Shown here in pieces: positions 47,312-56,776 of a stretch of DNA of 62,774 nucleotides. The stretch is from assembly GCA_964424105.1 (NCBI GenBank), contig CAYRHJ010000029.1, positions 1 through 62,774 of the forward strand. The letters are read 5' to 3'. The notes under the pieces are model-generated. The model was not told the DNA's origin. It worked only from the letters and a program-made list of their open reading frames with translations, and ran no database searches. Position numbers and translations under genes: made by a program. Every line of letters starts with the position of its first letter. Within the stretch, counting starts at the first letter, position 1. Source of the stretch: CAYRHJ01 sp964424105 (GTDB lineage: Bacteria; Planctomycetota; Phycisphaerae; UBA1845).

Positions 47312-48514
47312 TTGGAATCATCGCCATACACCACACTACCGGAAATCGTCCGCGGATATTGGCCCATCCTGGCCATCTCGTTTGCGGTATCGTTGCTATT
47401 GACGCCCATCTGTCGGCGGGTTTCGCTGGCCCGCGGATTTGTCGATCGCCCCGATGACTGGCTGAAATCCCATCGCAAACCCATCCCCTATGGCGGCGGG
47501 GTGGCCATCTATTTCGGCTGGTGCGCCGGATTGGCTTGGTCGATCGGTTCGTTTCGAAACGTCAGGGATCCGTCGCAGACGGTTGGCGGATCACCATCGT
47601 TGGATACGGTTGTCCTGCTGGCCATCCTGACCGCCGGTACGCTGATTGCGCTGCTGGGCCTGATCGATGACGCGCGATCCATTTCGCCGAAATTGAAATT
47701 GCTGGGCAGCATCGTCATCGCGCTGATCGTGATTGGTTCCGGCGTCGGTGACGATATCGTGCGGGTGCTTTCCGGTACAGCCCGCGTTCGATTCGACGAC
47801 GACGAGAATTGGCTGATCTATGCCTATTCCGTACCGGTCAGCCTGTTCATCATCGTCGGCGCCTGCAACGCGACCAATCTCATTGACGGGTTGGATGGAT
47901 TGTGTTCCGGCGTGTTGGGTATCATCGCCGCCGGTTTTCTCGTCCTGGCTGTGCATTTACACCTGTACAGCGATTGGGGGCCTAGGGACGTTCAGCGCGT
48001 GGTATTGTGCCTGGCGCTGTTAGGCTCGTCATTGGGATTTCTGCCCTTCAATCGGAATCCCGCCAAGATTTTCATGGGCGACGCCGGGTCCATGCTGCTG
48101 GGGATCAATGCGGCCATCCTCCTGCTGATGTTTGCCGAGGAGCAGAAAGTCAAATGGATGTTGGGGTCACTGATGGTGTTTGGATTGCCCGTTTCAGACA
48201 TGGTTTTGACCATCGTCCGACGGTGGCGGGCGCAGCGTCCACTGATGGCCGGCGACCGCAGTCACTTCTACGACCAATTGATTGACCGCGGCCGAACCGT
48301 GCGGACAGCCGTGCGGATCAGCTATTTATTGGCCGCCGTGTTCGCGGGTTTAGGCGTCTTGGTGATCGTCATGCGCACGCGACACGTCATTCTGGTTTAT
48401 GTCGGTTTCGCCGCGCTGCTTGCCTACGCCGTGCATCGTTTCAGGATGGTACGGGTGGATTCACCAAGCAGCCGCACCATAGTCGATCGCGGGGATTCGC
48501 ACGACCATGCCTGA
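47312..48514 (+). CDS. Second WecA/TagO-type polyprenyl-phosphate phosphosugar transferase
   Basis: About 400 residues with ten or eleven membrane helices. Motifs: RPDDWLKSHRKPIPYGGGVA, LLGLIDDARSISP (DD), CNATNLIDGLDGLCSG, KIFMGDAGSMLLG, and GDRSHFYDQLIDRG near the end. It would start a lipid-linked glycan by loading a sugar phosphate on undecaprenyl phosphate. The start is uncertain: the frame opens with TTG at 47312 and no ATG lies between there and the first helix. Its last eight bases overlap the next gene. A paralog is at 6771. Confidence 0.87.
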   Translation: MESSPYTTLPEIVRGYWPILAISFAVSLLLTPICRRVSLARGFVDRPDDWLKSHRKPIPYGGGVAIYFGWCAGLAWSIGSFRNVRDPSQTVGGSPSLDTVVLLAILTAGTLIALLGLIDDARSISPKLKLLGSIVIALIVIGSGVGDDIVRVLSGTARVRFDDDENWLIYAYSVPVSLFIIVGACNATNLIDGLDGLCSGVLGIIAAGFLVLAVHLHLYSDWGPRDVQRVVLCLALLGSSLGFLPFNRNPAKIFMGDAGSMLLGINAAILLLMFAEEQKVKWMLGSLMVFGLPVSDMVLTIVRRWRAQRPLMAGDRSHFYDQLIDRGRTVRTAVRISYLLAAVFAGLGVLVIVMRTRHVILVYVGFAALLAYAVHRFRMVRVDSPSSRTIVDRGDSHDHA

Positions 48515-50087
48515 TCCCGCCCCGAACGCCGCCGATTCGCAACCGGACTCGACATCAGGCCCGCCATTTTCCCGCCCGGCCACGGTTTGGATGTTCGCGA
48601 CGCTCGCTGCCGGTCTGATCTACGTGTTAACAATGGCGCCGGGGCTTGCCTGGGGGGATTCCGCCAACGCCCAAACGCGTGTGTTGCTGGGTCATCTTGT
48701 CGATCCGCAGGATCCAGTTCGATCACACGTCACCTACTACGCCGTGGCGAGCGCCGTGGCTCGTCTGGGCATGTCGCCGGCGCTCGCGTCCAACTTCGTT
48801 TCCGCGATCGCAGGCGCCGTCACCATCGGAAACGTCGCCCTGATTCTATCCCTGTTGACACGGCGGAGGGTGTGCGTGGTTGCAACAACCGCGATGTTGA
48901 CGTTTTCCCATGTGCTGTGGCATCAGGCGACGGTGGCCGAGGTCATGACGTTCTCGACGATGCTGCTGACGCTTGAAATCGCCGCGGTGGTTTTATTTGT
49001 CCGTCAGCCGACTTGGCGACCCTTGGCCGCGGCATTTTTCGCGAACGGTTTGGGTGTGGCCACGCACAATCTTGCCGGGCTGACCCTTCCCGCGTTGGCC
49101 GCGATGTTGTTCATCGCCCGGCCACGATTCGCGATTGGTCGTGGCGTGTTAGCCTGGGTCTTGCCCGCCGGAATAGCCTGGTTGATCGGCCTATCGCCAC
49201 TGCTATTCGTTTTCGTGAACACCTACGATCCGTCCCTAGGCGTGTTGGACGCATTGATCGGGCTGTTGGTAGGCAGATTCGGCGGGCAGGTGTTTAACCT
49301 GACCGTGCCTTTTGTCGCGATCTTGAAACTCGCCGCCTACGGACTGTACAGCTTCCCAACGCCGTTGATCGCGTTTGGCTTCGTCGGGTGTTTACAGTTG
49401 TTTCGATCGACCTCGCGGCCATTTTTCGCCTATTGGGTCGTAGGTGTTCTAGTCCATCTGTTGTTCGCCGTCCGTTACAACGTGGTGGATCAACATGCGT
49501 TCCTGTTGCACAGCAGCGTGTTCGCGACAATTCTGATCGGATTGGGGTTGGACCGTTGGCTGGCACATCGGCGATCAACGGGAACGGCAGCGCTGATCAT
49601 CATCCTGTCGTTGATAGCCCCCGCGACGTACGCCATATTCCCAGAAATTCTCCGCCGCCATTTTTCCGATACGGCGATTGTTCCCCGGCGTGTTGTCGCA
49701 CATCGCGATCGATTCAACTGGTTTCTGAAGCCCTGGCGAAATGGTGACGACGGTCCAAGCCGATTCGCCGCAGACACCCTGACGGATTTGCCCCCTGGGG
49801 CTGTCTTGGCCGTCGATTCAACGCTGATGTTCCCGATTCTGTATGTGCAGAATGACCATAATTTTCGGACGGACGTTCAGATCGTCGGGGCGCGAGGTTT
49901 TCAACCCTGGCTTGAATCATTCATCACGCTTGACGGTGGCGCCGCGGACCAATTCATCCGTGCAGGCCGATTGTTCACGGTCACTGACGACCGATCCTAC
50001 GTAAACGGCCATCTCCGCGACGCTTGTTATCAATTCAAACCCCGCGGAACGGTCTTTCAAGTAACACTGACTTCCAATTCACCGTAA
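48507..50087 (+). CDS. DUF2723-type multi-pass membrane protein (GT-C-like)
   Basis: 526 residues, about ten membrane helices. The beginning (TMAPGLAWGDSANAQTRVLLG) with the acidic residue in the first outer loop and HVLWHQATVAEVMTFSTMLL match the DUF2723 pattern, thought to be protein- or lipid-linked glycosyltransferases related to GT-C enzymes. The start ATG overlaps the preceding stop by eight bases, so it is co-expressed with the WecA-type enzyme and likely extends or transfers its product. The C-terminal 130 residues are soluble. Confidence 0.78.
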   Translation: MPDPAPNAADSQPDSTSGPPFSRPATVWMFATLAAGLIYVLTMAPGLAWGDSANAQTRVLLGHLVDPQDPVRSHVTYYAVASAVARLGMSPALASNFVSAIAGAVTIGNVALILSLLTRRRVCVVATTAMLTFSHVLWHQATVAEVMTFSTMLLTLEIAAVVLFVRQPTWRPLAAAFFANGLGVATHNLAGLTLPALAAMLFIARPRFAIGRGVLAWVLPAGIAWLIGLSPLLFVFVNTYDPSLGVLDALIGLLVGRFGGQVFNLTVPFVAILKLAAYGLYSFPTPLIAFGFVGCLQLFRSTSRPFFAYWVVGVLVHLLFAVRYNVVDQHAFLLHSSVFATILIGLGLDRWLAHRRSTGTAALIIILSLIAPATYAIFPEILRRHFSDTAIVPRRVVAHRDRFNWFLKPWRNGDDGPSRFAADTLTDLPPGAVLAVDSTLMFPILYVQNDHNFRTDVQIVGARGFQPWLESFITLDGGAADQFIRAGRLFTVTDDRSYVNGHLRDACYQFKPRGTVFQVTLTSNSP

Positions 50088-50121
50088 CTGGATGACTTTA
50101 CCTACCGCGAACAACGCGTTT

Positions 50122-50130
50122 TGCTATAAT
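50122..50130 (+). promoter_or_regulatory. Extended -10 promoter of ugd
   Basis: TGCTATAAT at 50122-50130: a perfect extended -10 (TGnTATAAT), 97 bp ahead of the start. No -35 box at the right distance, as expected for extended -10 promoters. Confidence 0.5.
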
Positions 50131-50226
50131 CGTACGCTTTCGAGGCCGATATGGTCGATTGGGCTACAAGTGTCCGGGCTGGACGCATCGGTTCAGGTCC
50201 GATAACAGCACCCAGGAAAGGGTATC

Positions 50227-51540
50227 ATGCGAGTTACCGTTGCGGGATCGGGATACGTCGGGCTGGTAGTCAGTGCCTGTTTCGCTGACACCGGAAATGA
50301 CGTGGTTGGATACGATATCGATGCCCGAAAAGTCCGCGAGCTTAACAAGGGCAAGAACCCGATTTTTGAGCCTGGCTTGACCGAGTTACTCGTGCATGGT
50401 CGGCAAACCGGGCGATTGCGATTCACAACCGACCTGAAAGACGCCCTGCGGGGCGTGGATGCGGTTTTCATCGCCATCGGCACGGCTCCGCGGCCGGACG
50501 GATCGGCAGATCTTTCGGGTATTGAAGCGTTCGCACGAAGCTTGGCCCCGCTGGTGGAGCGCCCGCTGCCCGTGGCCATCAAGAGCACGGTCCCGGTCGG
50601 CACGGGCGAACACGTTGAAAAGATGATCATGGAAAGCAGTCGACATGCGGTGCACCTGGTCAGCAATCCGGAGTTTTTGAAGGAAGGCTCAGCCGTTCAG
50701 GATTTTCAACGGCCGGATCGGGTCGTGATCGGATTTGAACACGCCGAATCGGGGGAAATCATTCGCGAGCTGTATTCGCCGTTCGTGCGAAACCAGAAGC
50801 CGATTCTGATGATGGGCCGCCGGGCGGCGGAGATGGCCAAATACGCTTGCAACGGCATCTTGGCGTCGCGCATCAGCTTCATCAACGAGATCGCCAACCT
50901 CTGCGACGCATGCAGCGTGGACGTGGACGACGTTCGGCGGGTGATGGGTACGGACACCCGCATCGGATTTCAATTTCTGTATCCCGGTGCCGGTTACGGC
51001 GGTAGCTGTTTTCCCAAGGACGTGCGGGCGTTGATTCATACAGCCACGTCGCTGGACGTGCCCCCACGCATGCTGACGGCTACGCACGAGACCAATGAAG
51101 CCCAGAAGTCGGTTCTGTTCCGCAAGGTTCAACGCCGGTTCGGTGACCTAGCCGGTAAAACGCTGGCTGTCTGGGGCATCGCATTCAAGCCCAACACCGA
51201 CGACATTCGCGAAGCGCCGTCGTTGACGTTCATTCGACAACTGCGTGAAGCCGGGGCCACGGTTCGGGCGCACGATCCCGAAGCGCTGGAACATCTGAAA
51301 GCGGAATTCGACGATACCGGCGTCGTGTGTTTTTCGGACAATTACGAGGCTCTGCGCGGTGCCGACGCCCTGGTGATCTGCACGGAGTGGAATGAATTTC
51401 GCAGTCCGGATTTTGTTCGCATCAAGGGTCTGCTCGGTCGAGCCATCATTTTCGATGGACGCAATCTATATGATTCAGCCACGATGCGCCGCGTGGCCAT
51501 CGAATATCATCCCATCGGCAAACCCCCGGTCATTCCCTGA
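50227..51540 (+). CDS. ugd: UDP-glucose 6-dehydrogenase family protein
   Basis: 437 residues; ATG preceded by AGGAAAGGG. Oxidises UDP-glucose (or a UDP-HexNAc) to the uronic acid with two NAD. Rossmann motif VAGSGYVGLV at the N-terminus, then STVPVGTG, NPEFLKEGSAV, the active-site Cys261 in GAGYGGSCFPKD, and a C-terminal UDP-binding domain (GIAFKPNTDDIREAPS). LKEGSAVQDF and GGSCFPKD favour UDP-glucose. It supplies sugar acids for surface polysaccharide, consistent with the two upstream membrane enzymes. Confidence 0.95.
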   Translation: MRVTVAGSGYVGLVVSACFADTGNDVVGYDIDARKVRELNKGKNPIFEPGLTELLVHGRQTGRLRFTTDLKDALRGVDAVFIAIGTAPRPDGSADLSGIEAFARSLAPLVERPLPVAIKSTVPVGTGEHVEKMIMESSRHAVHLVSNPEFLKEGSAVQDFQRPDRVVIGFEHAESGEIIRELYSPFVRNQKPILMMGRRAAEMAKYACNGILASRISFINEIANLCDACSVDVDDVRRVMGTDTRIGFQFLYPGAGYGGSCFPKDVRALIHTATSLDVPPRMLTATHETNEAQKSVLFRKVQRRFGDLAGKTLAVWGIAFKPNTDDIREAPSLTFIRQLREAGATVRAHDPEALEHLKAEFDDTGVVCFSDNYEALRGADALVICTEWNEFRSPDFVRIKGLLGRAIIFDGRNLYDSATMRRVAIEYHPIGKPPVIP

Positions 51541-51696
51541 CGACGCGGCTTGATCCGACCTGATGGCGCGATTACCCGCCAACCGCCACGGGCCACCTGT
51601 CACCCGGCCAACGCGCAAACAAGTCGACCATCAGAATCGATTCGACGAACGGGCGCCGGACCGGCTCGCTGCACTCGTCGAAGCGCGTTTGGAGCG

Positions 51697-51903
51697 TCAA
51701 TCATTGGATTCCTGGCCGTGTTTGGAACGCAGTTGCTCGGGAGTCACGATCTGCCGGCGATGGGCACGGCGAGCGTTGGTCGACGTGGACGCACCACCGC
51801 ACCCCGCACAGCCGTTTCCATCCGACGACTTGAACCACCGTCGCACGAGGGCCAGCACCGCAAAGGCGACCATCGCCGTCGCAAACCATTCTTGCCAATT
51901 CAT
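51697..51903 (-). CDS. Small Cys-containing membrane protein (FeoB-associated-like)
   Basis: 68 residues. One N-terminal helix (WFATAMVAFAVLALVRRWF), then a basic stretch and GCAGCGGA, a GCxGCGG motif reminiscent of the short Cys-rich proteins found next to ferrous iron transporters. No feoB is in the window. The ribosome site is weak, and two plus-strand frames cover the same DNA without family features. The rest of 51541-52401 holds family B and other repeats. Confidence 0.4.
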   Translation of the reverse strand: MNWQEWFATAMVAFAVLALVRRWFKSSDGNGCAGCGGASTSTNARRAHRRQIVTPEQLRSKHGQESND

Positions 51904-52196
51904 GTCGATTTCACTTGCCGAATCGACTCGCCGGACCGTATTGAAACATCACATTGAAGCCATTTATACGGGTGCATGACACTTCAGGCGGGGCATTCCT
52001 CCGTCCCTGCCGGGGCGGACGGGTTCATAGCGTCAGGTTTCCACGGGTTCCGCCGCCTGCGGCGGCTCCACCCGTGGCTGCCTTCCGTCGCCCCTTGCGG
52101 GGCGAGAATCTGCCCGCCTGAACTGTCACGGACCCCGTTCGTACTATTCGGAGCATGAAGCATCGAACCTCCTGCAATGGGCTACGCCCACCTGCG

Positions 52197-52281
52197 CGCT
52201 GGATTCCGGCTTGCGCCGGAATGACGTATGCGACGTTCGCCGGAATGACGTATGCATCGTATGCGGCGTTCGCCGGAATGA
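52197..52281. repeat. Family B repeat cluster
   Basis: GGATTCCGGCTTGCGCCGGA then two GACGTTCGCCGGAATGACG-type units about 35 bp apart, the last preceded by GTATGCGGCGTTCGCC. Just upstream, 52046-52106 has two further GC-rich inverted repeats (CCGCCGCCTGCGGCGG and CGCCCCTTGCGGGGCG). Confidence 0.65.
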
Positions 52282-52329
52282 CGATGTTCACTATTTGCTG
52301 CTCTCCGTAGAAACGGACGGTACCACACA

Positions 52330-52429
52330 TCACTTCAAAACCGCGAGGCGTTGTAATCAACCGTACTGAAACTGCTGGGCGGCAATCCCGGTCAACGCAC
52401 GTCACTTCAAAACCGCGAGGCGTTGCAAT
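52330..52429. repeat. 28 bp duplication of the nifS tail, 72 bp apart
   Basis: TCACTTCAAAACCGCGAGGC plus GTTG(T/C)AAT at 52330-52357 and again at 52402-52429, one mismatch. The second copy is the last nine codons and stop of the cysteine desulfurase gene; the first lies just downstream of the gene. Confidence 0.85.
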
Positions 52430-53538
52430 AATTGCGGCATCGTAGCCACCACACGGTCGACTTCATCCTGGGTGTTGAACCGAGACAGGCTGAAACGGAT
52501 GGCGCCGTGACCGATACGGGGGTCGATGCCCATGGCTGCTATCACGTGCGACGGTTCCAGCGAGCCGCTGCTGCAAGCGGAACCGGACGAAGCGCAAATG
52601 CCATCCTGGCCGAGCAGAATCAGGATGGCCTCCGCTTCCAGGCCTGCAAAGGCGATGTTCGTGGTGTTATCGATGCGCGGTGCACTGCCGCCCATGACGT
52701 GGGCGTCGGGAACGGTCTGCAAGATTCCGCGCTCCAATCGATCGCGCAACTGACGGACACGGTTTTTTTCATCCGCGGACAGATTCATGCCGGCGGCGGC
52801 CATCCCTATAATACCCGGCACGTTTTCCGTGCCGGCGCGGAAGCCTTGCTCCTGACTACCGCCGACGATCATGGGCACCAGCCGGGTTCGACGGCGGACG
52901 TACAACGCCCCGATGCCCTTGGGTCCGTGGAATTTGTGGGCGGACAGACTCAGCAACGTAATGGGACATTTGGACAGGTCGATGGGGACCTTGGTAACGG
53001 CCTGGACCGCGTCGACGTGCAAGGGCACGCCTCGATCACTGCACATCGTCGCGATACGTTCCACGTCGAACAGCACGCCGGTTTCATTGTTGGCGAACAT
53101 CACGCTGACCAAGGCTGTGTCATCGCGAATCGTGTTCGCCAGCGCGTCGAGGTCCAGTCGGCCAGCCATGTCCACGTTCACCTCGTCGATCTCGTAATCT
53201 TCGTCGGCCAGTCGGCGACATAAATTCCGCACGGCGCTATGTTCGACGGCTGTGGTGATGACGTGTTTTCGATCGGGTCGCGCTCGCAACAGGCCTCGAA
53301 TGGCCAGGTTGATGCTTTCGGTGCCGCCGGCGGTAAACACGATCTCGCGAGGCAATGCCCCGATCAGGGCGGCGACTTTTTCGCGGGCCAATTCCACCTG
53401 ATGCCGAACCTGTTGACCGAAGGGATGGATGCTGGAAGGATTGGCATGCTGGTCGCGGAGGTACGGGAGCATGGCTTCGACCACGTCGCCGAGCGGCTGG
53501 GTTGTGGCATTATTGTCGAAGTAAATGACGGGCTTCAT
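52402..53538 (-). CDS. Cysteine desulfurase (NifS/IscS family)
   Basis: 378 residues from the ATG at 53538 (MKPVIYFDNNATTQP); longer versions of the frame lack family sequence. PLP enzyme that takes sulfur from cysteine for Fe-S clusters and thiolated cofactors. PLP Lys202 in SAHKFHGPKG, active-site Cys322 in ICASSGSACSSGS, PLP-phosphate segment TAGGTESINLAI and FANNETG are all visible. The active-site loop length fits the group I (NifS/IscS) type. Stand-alone gene, no iscU adjacent. Divergent from hemL (190 bp). Confidence 0.95.
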   Translation of the reverse strand: MKPVIYFDNNATTQPLGDVVEAMLPYLRDQHANPSSIHPFGQQVRHQVELAREKVAALIGALPREIVFTAGGTESINLAIRGLLRARPDRKHVITTAVEHSAVRNLCRRLADEDYEIDEVNVDMAGRLDLDALANTIRDDTALVSVMFANNETGVLFDVERIATMCSDRGVPLHVDAVQAVTKVPIDLSKCPITLLSLSAHKFHGPKGIGALYVRRRTRLVPMIVGGSQEQGFRAGTENVPGIIGMAAAGMNLSADEKNRVRQLRDRLERGILQTVPDAHVMGGSAPRIDNTTNIAFAGLEAEAILILLGQDGICASSGSACSSGSLEPSHVIAAMGIDPRIGHGAIRFSLSRFNTQDEVDRVVATMPQLLQRLAVLK

Positions 53539-53728
53539 TGCAAGGAAATTGTACAAGCAGCCCCATGGAAGGGCGAGGACTCGATGCAGTCGATCCCGCG
53601 ATTGACAAGCGGTGGGCGGACCATTGCCCACGCCCAATCTCCAAACCGGGTGGGTGAACGTTGCGGCACTCGCTGTTTAGGGAGCGGCGCTGCGGAATCG
53701 CATGGGGTGAACTAGAATCTCGTCGAAC

Positions 53729-55036
53729 ATGATGGATCAAATCACGCGAAACGATCGAGAATCCCGCGCCCTGTTTGAACGGGCGAGTCGGACGCTGGTG
53801 GGGGGCGTCAACAGCCCGGCGCGGTCATTCCAGGCAGTGGGCGGCCAGCCGGTTTTCATCGAGCGGGCACATGGCGCGCATATCTACGACGTCGACGGGA
53901 ATTCGTATATCGATCTGATCGGCAGTTGGGGACCCGCCATCGTCGGGCACAGCCACCCGACCGTTGTTCGGGCCGTCAGCGAAGCAGCCGCACGGGGGCT
54001 GAGTTTCGGCGCGTGCTGCCGAGCGGAATCGGAATTGGCGGAACTGATCGTCGGCGCATTCGACGGCATGGACATGATTCGTTTCATCAACAGCGGCACC
54101 GAAGCCACCATGAGCGCTTTGCGTCTGGCGCGGGGGGCCACCGGTCGATCGAAAGTCATCAAGTTCGCCGGCTGCTATCATGGACACGTCGATTCGTTGC
54201 TGGTGTCCGCCGGTTCGGGGGCGATGACCCATGGCCAACCGGATTCGGCGGGCGTGCCGGACGCCTTCGCATCCACGACGCTGGTCGCGCCCTACAACGA
54301 TGTCGATGCCGTCCGTGCATTGATGACACATGACGGTCGCAATGTGGCTGCCGTCATCGTCGAGCCGTTGGCAGGCAATATGGGAATGGTCGAACCGGAT
54401 GTAGGGTTTCTCGCGTCGCTGCGCGATGCGTGTGACGAGAATGGCTGCCTGCTGATTTTTGACGAGGTGATGACCGGATTTCGCGTTGCGTGGGGGGGGT
54501 ATCAGGCGATTTGCGGTGTCAGGCCGGACATCACCTGTCTCGGCAAGATCATCGGCGGCGGAATGCCCGTCGGTGCGTATGGGGCCAGCCGTTCACTGAT
54601 GGAAAACGTCAGCCCGCTGGGACGGGTCTATCAGGCCGGGACGTTGAGTGGGAACCCGGTGGCCATGGCCGCCGGACTATCCACGTTGCGATTGTGTGAA
54701 AGGTCGGGATTCTATGACGAACTCGGCTTGGCGTCGTCGCGTCTCGTGGTTGGTTTACGGGAGGCTGCAAGCGAGTTTTCCGCCCCGTTGCAGATGGCTG
54801 CTTGTGGTGGCCTGTTGGGATTGGCATTTCGAGACCAGCCGGTTCGCAATTTGGCGGACGCACAACGTTGCGACCACGAGATGTATGCGAGATTTTTCCG
54901 AGCGATGTTGGATCGCGGCGTGATGCTGCCGCCATCGGGATACGAAGCGCAGTTCATATCCGCGGCGCACGATGACCAGGTCGTGGATCAGGTGATTGAC
55001 CGGGCACGGACCGCGTTTGGGAGCATCACAAAGTGA
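53729..55036 (+). CDS. hemL: Glutamate-1-semialdehyde 2,1-aminomutase
   Basis: 435 residues. Makes 5-aminolevulinate in the C5 tetrapyrrole pathway. Signatures: VGGVNSPARSF near the start, GSWGPAIVGHSHP, NSGTEATMSALRLARG, YHGHVDSLLVSAGSG, the PLP Lys273 in LGKIIGGGMPVGAYG, and AGTLSGNPVAMAAG. The start may be either of two adjacent ATGs (53729 or 53732). Coupled to hemC by a 4 bp overlap. Confidence 0.96.
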   Translation: MMDQITRNDRESRALFERASRTLVGGVNSPARSFQAVGGQPVFIERAHGAHIYDVDGNSYIDLIGSWGPAIVGHSHPTVVRAVSEAAARGLSFGACCRAESELAELIVGAFDGMDMIRFINSGTEATMSALRLARGATGRSKVIKFAGCYHGHVDSLLVSAGSGAMTHGQPDSAGVPDAFASTTLVAPYNDVDAVRALMTHDGRNVAAVIVEPLAGNMGMVEPDVGFLASLRDACDENGCLLIFDEVMTGFRVAWGGYQAICGVRPDITCLGKIIGGGMPVGAYGASRSLMENVSPLGRVYQAGTLSGNPVAMAAGLSTLRLCERSGFYDELGLASSRLVVGLREAASEFSAPLQMAACGGLLGLAFRDQPVRNLADAQRCDHEMYARFFRAMLDRGVMLPPSGYEAQFISAAHDDQVVDQVIDRARTAFGSITK

Positions 55037-55962
55037 AGGCGATCCGCGTCGGCACACGCGACAGCGAATTGGCCATCGTGCAAACACGTTGGGTATGTGA
55101 TCAACTGCGACAACATGAACCGTCGTTGGCATTCGAAGAAGTCGTTGTTCAAACGCAGGGCGACACGGAATCCGCACAGGACCCGGAGGGACCGCATTCC
55201 GTGGGCGCGTTCGTCGGCGCATTGGAACGCGCCCTGTTAGATCAACATATTGATCTGGCTGTGCACAGCCACAAGGACCTGCCCACCACCCTGACTGACG
55301 GGCTGACCATCGCGGCGATTCCGATTCGGGAAGTGGTTCACGATGTGCTGATAACAAAACGGTTGGCGGATTGGCGCCGATTGCCCGCGGGTTTCCGCGT
55401 GGGGACGGGCAGTCCGCGTCGGGCAGCGCAAATCCGACAGTTGGCCGACGTGGAGGTGATTCCCATCCGGGGCAACGTGCCCACGCGTCTCGCCAAGCTC
55501 GAAAACAATGACCTGGACGGGGTCATTCTAGCAGCGGCCGGGCTGATACGGTTGGGATTGGCTCCGACGTATGCGATCGACCTTCCCATCGATCGGTTCG
55601 TCCCCGCGCCCGGGCAGGGTGCGTTGGCTGTGCAGACTTGCAACACGCCCCGTTTGGGTCAGCAACTATCAGGATCGGAAGTTGGCGAGGCATTGGACCG
55701 CGCGTTGGGGGCGATTGACCACCTTGCGACGCGCTTGGCCGTCACGGCTGAACGAGCGTTCTTGCGAATGGTCGGCGTCGGTTGCCGCGCACCTGCCGCC
55801 GCCCATGCAACGGTCCACAATGGAATGATTACGCTGCATGCCCAACTTTTTTCCGCCGACCTGTCACGTGTTGTGCAAGGTCAGGCCCATGCCCATGCCC
55901 ATGACCCATCGTCCGTGGGTCAGATGCTAGGCGAAAAGCTCCTTCGCGAGATTCGTCGTTGA
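55033..55962 (+). CDS. hemC: Porphobilinogen deaminase
   Basis: 309 residues from a GTG that overlaps the hemL stop (GTGA). Joins four porphobilinogens into hydroxymethylbilane. Motifs: VGTRDSELAIVQT, AVHSHKDLP, RVGTGSPRRAAQIRQ, VPAPGQGALAVQ, and the dipyrromethane cofactor Cys251 in GVGCRAPAAAHA. The C-terminal domain carries a Gly/His/Ala-rich stretch (GQAHAHAHDP) encoded by a short GCCCATGCCCATGCCCATG repeat. Together with hemL it forms a heme operon. Confidence 0.95.
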   Translation: MKAIRVGTRDSELAIVQTRWVCDQLRQHEPSLAFEEVVVQTQGDTESAQDPEGPHSVGAFVGALERALLDQHIDLAVHSHKDLPTTLTDGLTIAAIPIREVVHDVLITKRLADWRRLPAGFRVGTGSPRRAAQIRQLADVEVIPIRGNVPTRLAKLENNDLDGVILAAAGLIRLGLAPTYAIDLPIDRFVPAPGQGALAVQTCNTPRLGQQLSGSEVGEALDRALGAIDHLATRLAVTAERAFLRMVGVGCRAPAAAHATVHNGMITLHAQLFSADLSRVVQGQAHAHAHDPSSVGQMLGEKLLREIRR

Positions 55963-56276
55963 ATTGCATTTGACGTGCGGCCGGACGTTTTACCATTTCG
56001 AATTGCGAATAACCGGTTTCGCGTGCCCTGAATTGGGAGCGGGCAGAAGTAGCGGAGTGGGATGATTTTTCAATTGGGCAAATCAACTGCGGGCGGTGGG
56101 TATTATTACCCAACCGGAAATTGGATCGTCCGCAGATGGATGTGCCCAATAATGCCATAAGGTTATATTTTTATTGAACCTACGAACCACCAACCATGCG
56201 AGAATTTTGGTTTGGCACGCGAGGTGCGTTGCTATAAATCAACAACGAAACTCGAACGAGAAGGGATAACTTCAAA
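55963..56276. other. Gene-free stretch upstream of the pilus cluster
   Basis: Contains a perfect 6 bp hairpin TGGGTA-TTAT-TACCCA at 56097-56112 and a TTGGCACG-type element at 56212. It is unusually AT-rich around 56140-56180. No gene recognised. Confidence 0.5.
56213..56228 (+). promoter_or_regulatory. Weak sigma-54-like promoter candidate
   Basis: TGGCAC at 56213-56218, five bases, then GTGCG at 56224-56228: the GG and GC pairs have the spacing of -24/-12 promoters, though the -12 box is poor (consensus TTGCA). It precedes the uncertain reading frame at 56277 and the flp gene. Confidence 0.25.
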
Positions 56277-56669
56277 ATGTACGACATGCGAACGAATTCT
56301 GAACTGCGGAACGCGAAGAACACATTGGGCCGCGGGTTTGTACCGGACGTTGGACGGGGTCGGTGGCCATTGGGTTCGAATCGCGTATCGATGCCGGCCC
56401 GCAATAGCCATTACAGTTTTGGCGGGTCGTCGCAAAACGTTTTCGGTCCGGAAAGGCGTGGAGCCATGAGCTTGCAGCGAGCGGCGAGCGCGATGGTGGA
56501 AGTGAATCCGCCGGCGCAAGTGAAGGCCGGTAACCTCGACACCTTACCGCTGATCTTTCAAGGGGTTATAATGTTTCGGAGCGTGATGTTCTTGTTGCAT
56601 CGCTGCTGTCGGCTTGCTAAGATTGGGCGACCCCTTGCTTCAAGAAGCGTGGGGGATGATAGCGTGTGA
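56277..56669 (+). CDS. Uncertain reading frame ahead of flp
   Basis: 130 codons with GAAGGGAT about nine bases before the ATG. The product has no recognisable family, no signal peptide and a patchy composition (a Gly/Ser/Arg-rich first half, then FQGVIMFRSVMFLLHRCCRL). Against it: a near-consensus -10 (TATAAT, 56567) lies inside it, and frames on the other strand are equally long. Listed only because the start region looks usable. Confidence 0.2.
   Translation: MYDMRTNSELRNAKNTLGRGFVPDVGRGRWPLGSNRVSMPARNSHYSFGGSSQNVFGPERRGAMSLQRAASAMVEVNPPAQVKAGNLDTLPLIFQGVIMFRSVMFLLHRCCRLAKIGRPLASRSVGDDSV
56544..56572 (+). promoter_or_regulatory. Candidate promoter of the flp pilin gene
   Basis: TATAAT at 56567-56572, 17 bp after a weak -35 (TTACCG, 56544). 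The distance to the flp ATG is 204 bp, leaving a long leader. Confidence 0.35.
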
Positions 56670-56776
56670 GCACTCCGGTGGCTTGCCGGCCACCGGTCGT
56701 ATTTGATTTCAAACAGGCATTTCATTGGCATGGTTGGGTGCAACGCACCCGACGGATTGAAGAAAGGACAAGAGTG

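Noticed and set aside
51550..51979. Two plus-strand frames over the small Cys-containing gene
   Set aside because: Basic, motif-free translations; the minus-strand frame has a membrane helix and GCxGCGG motif.
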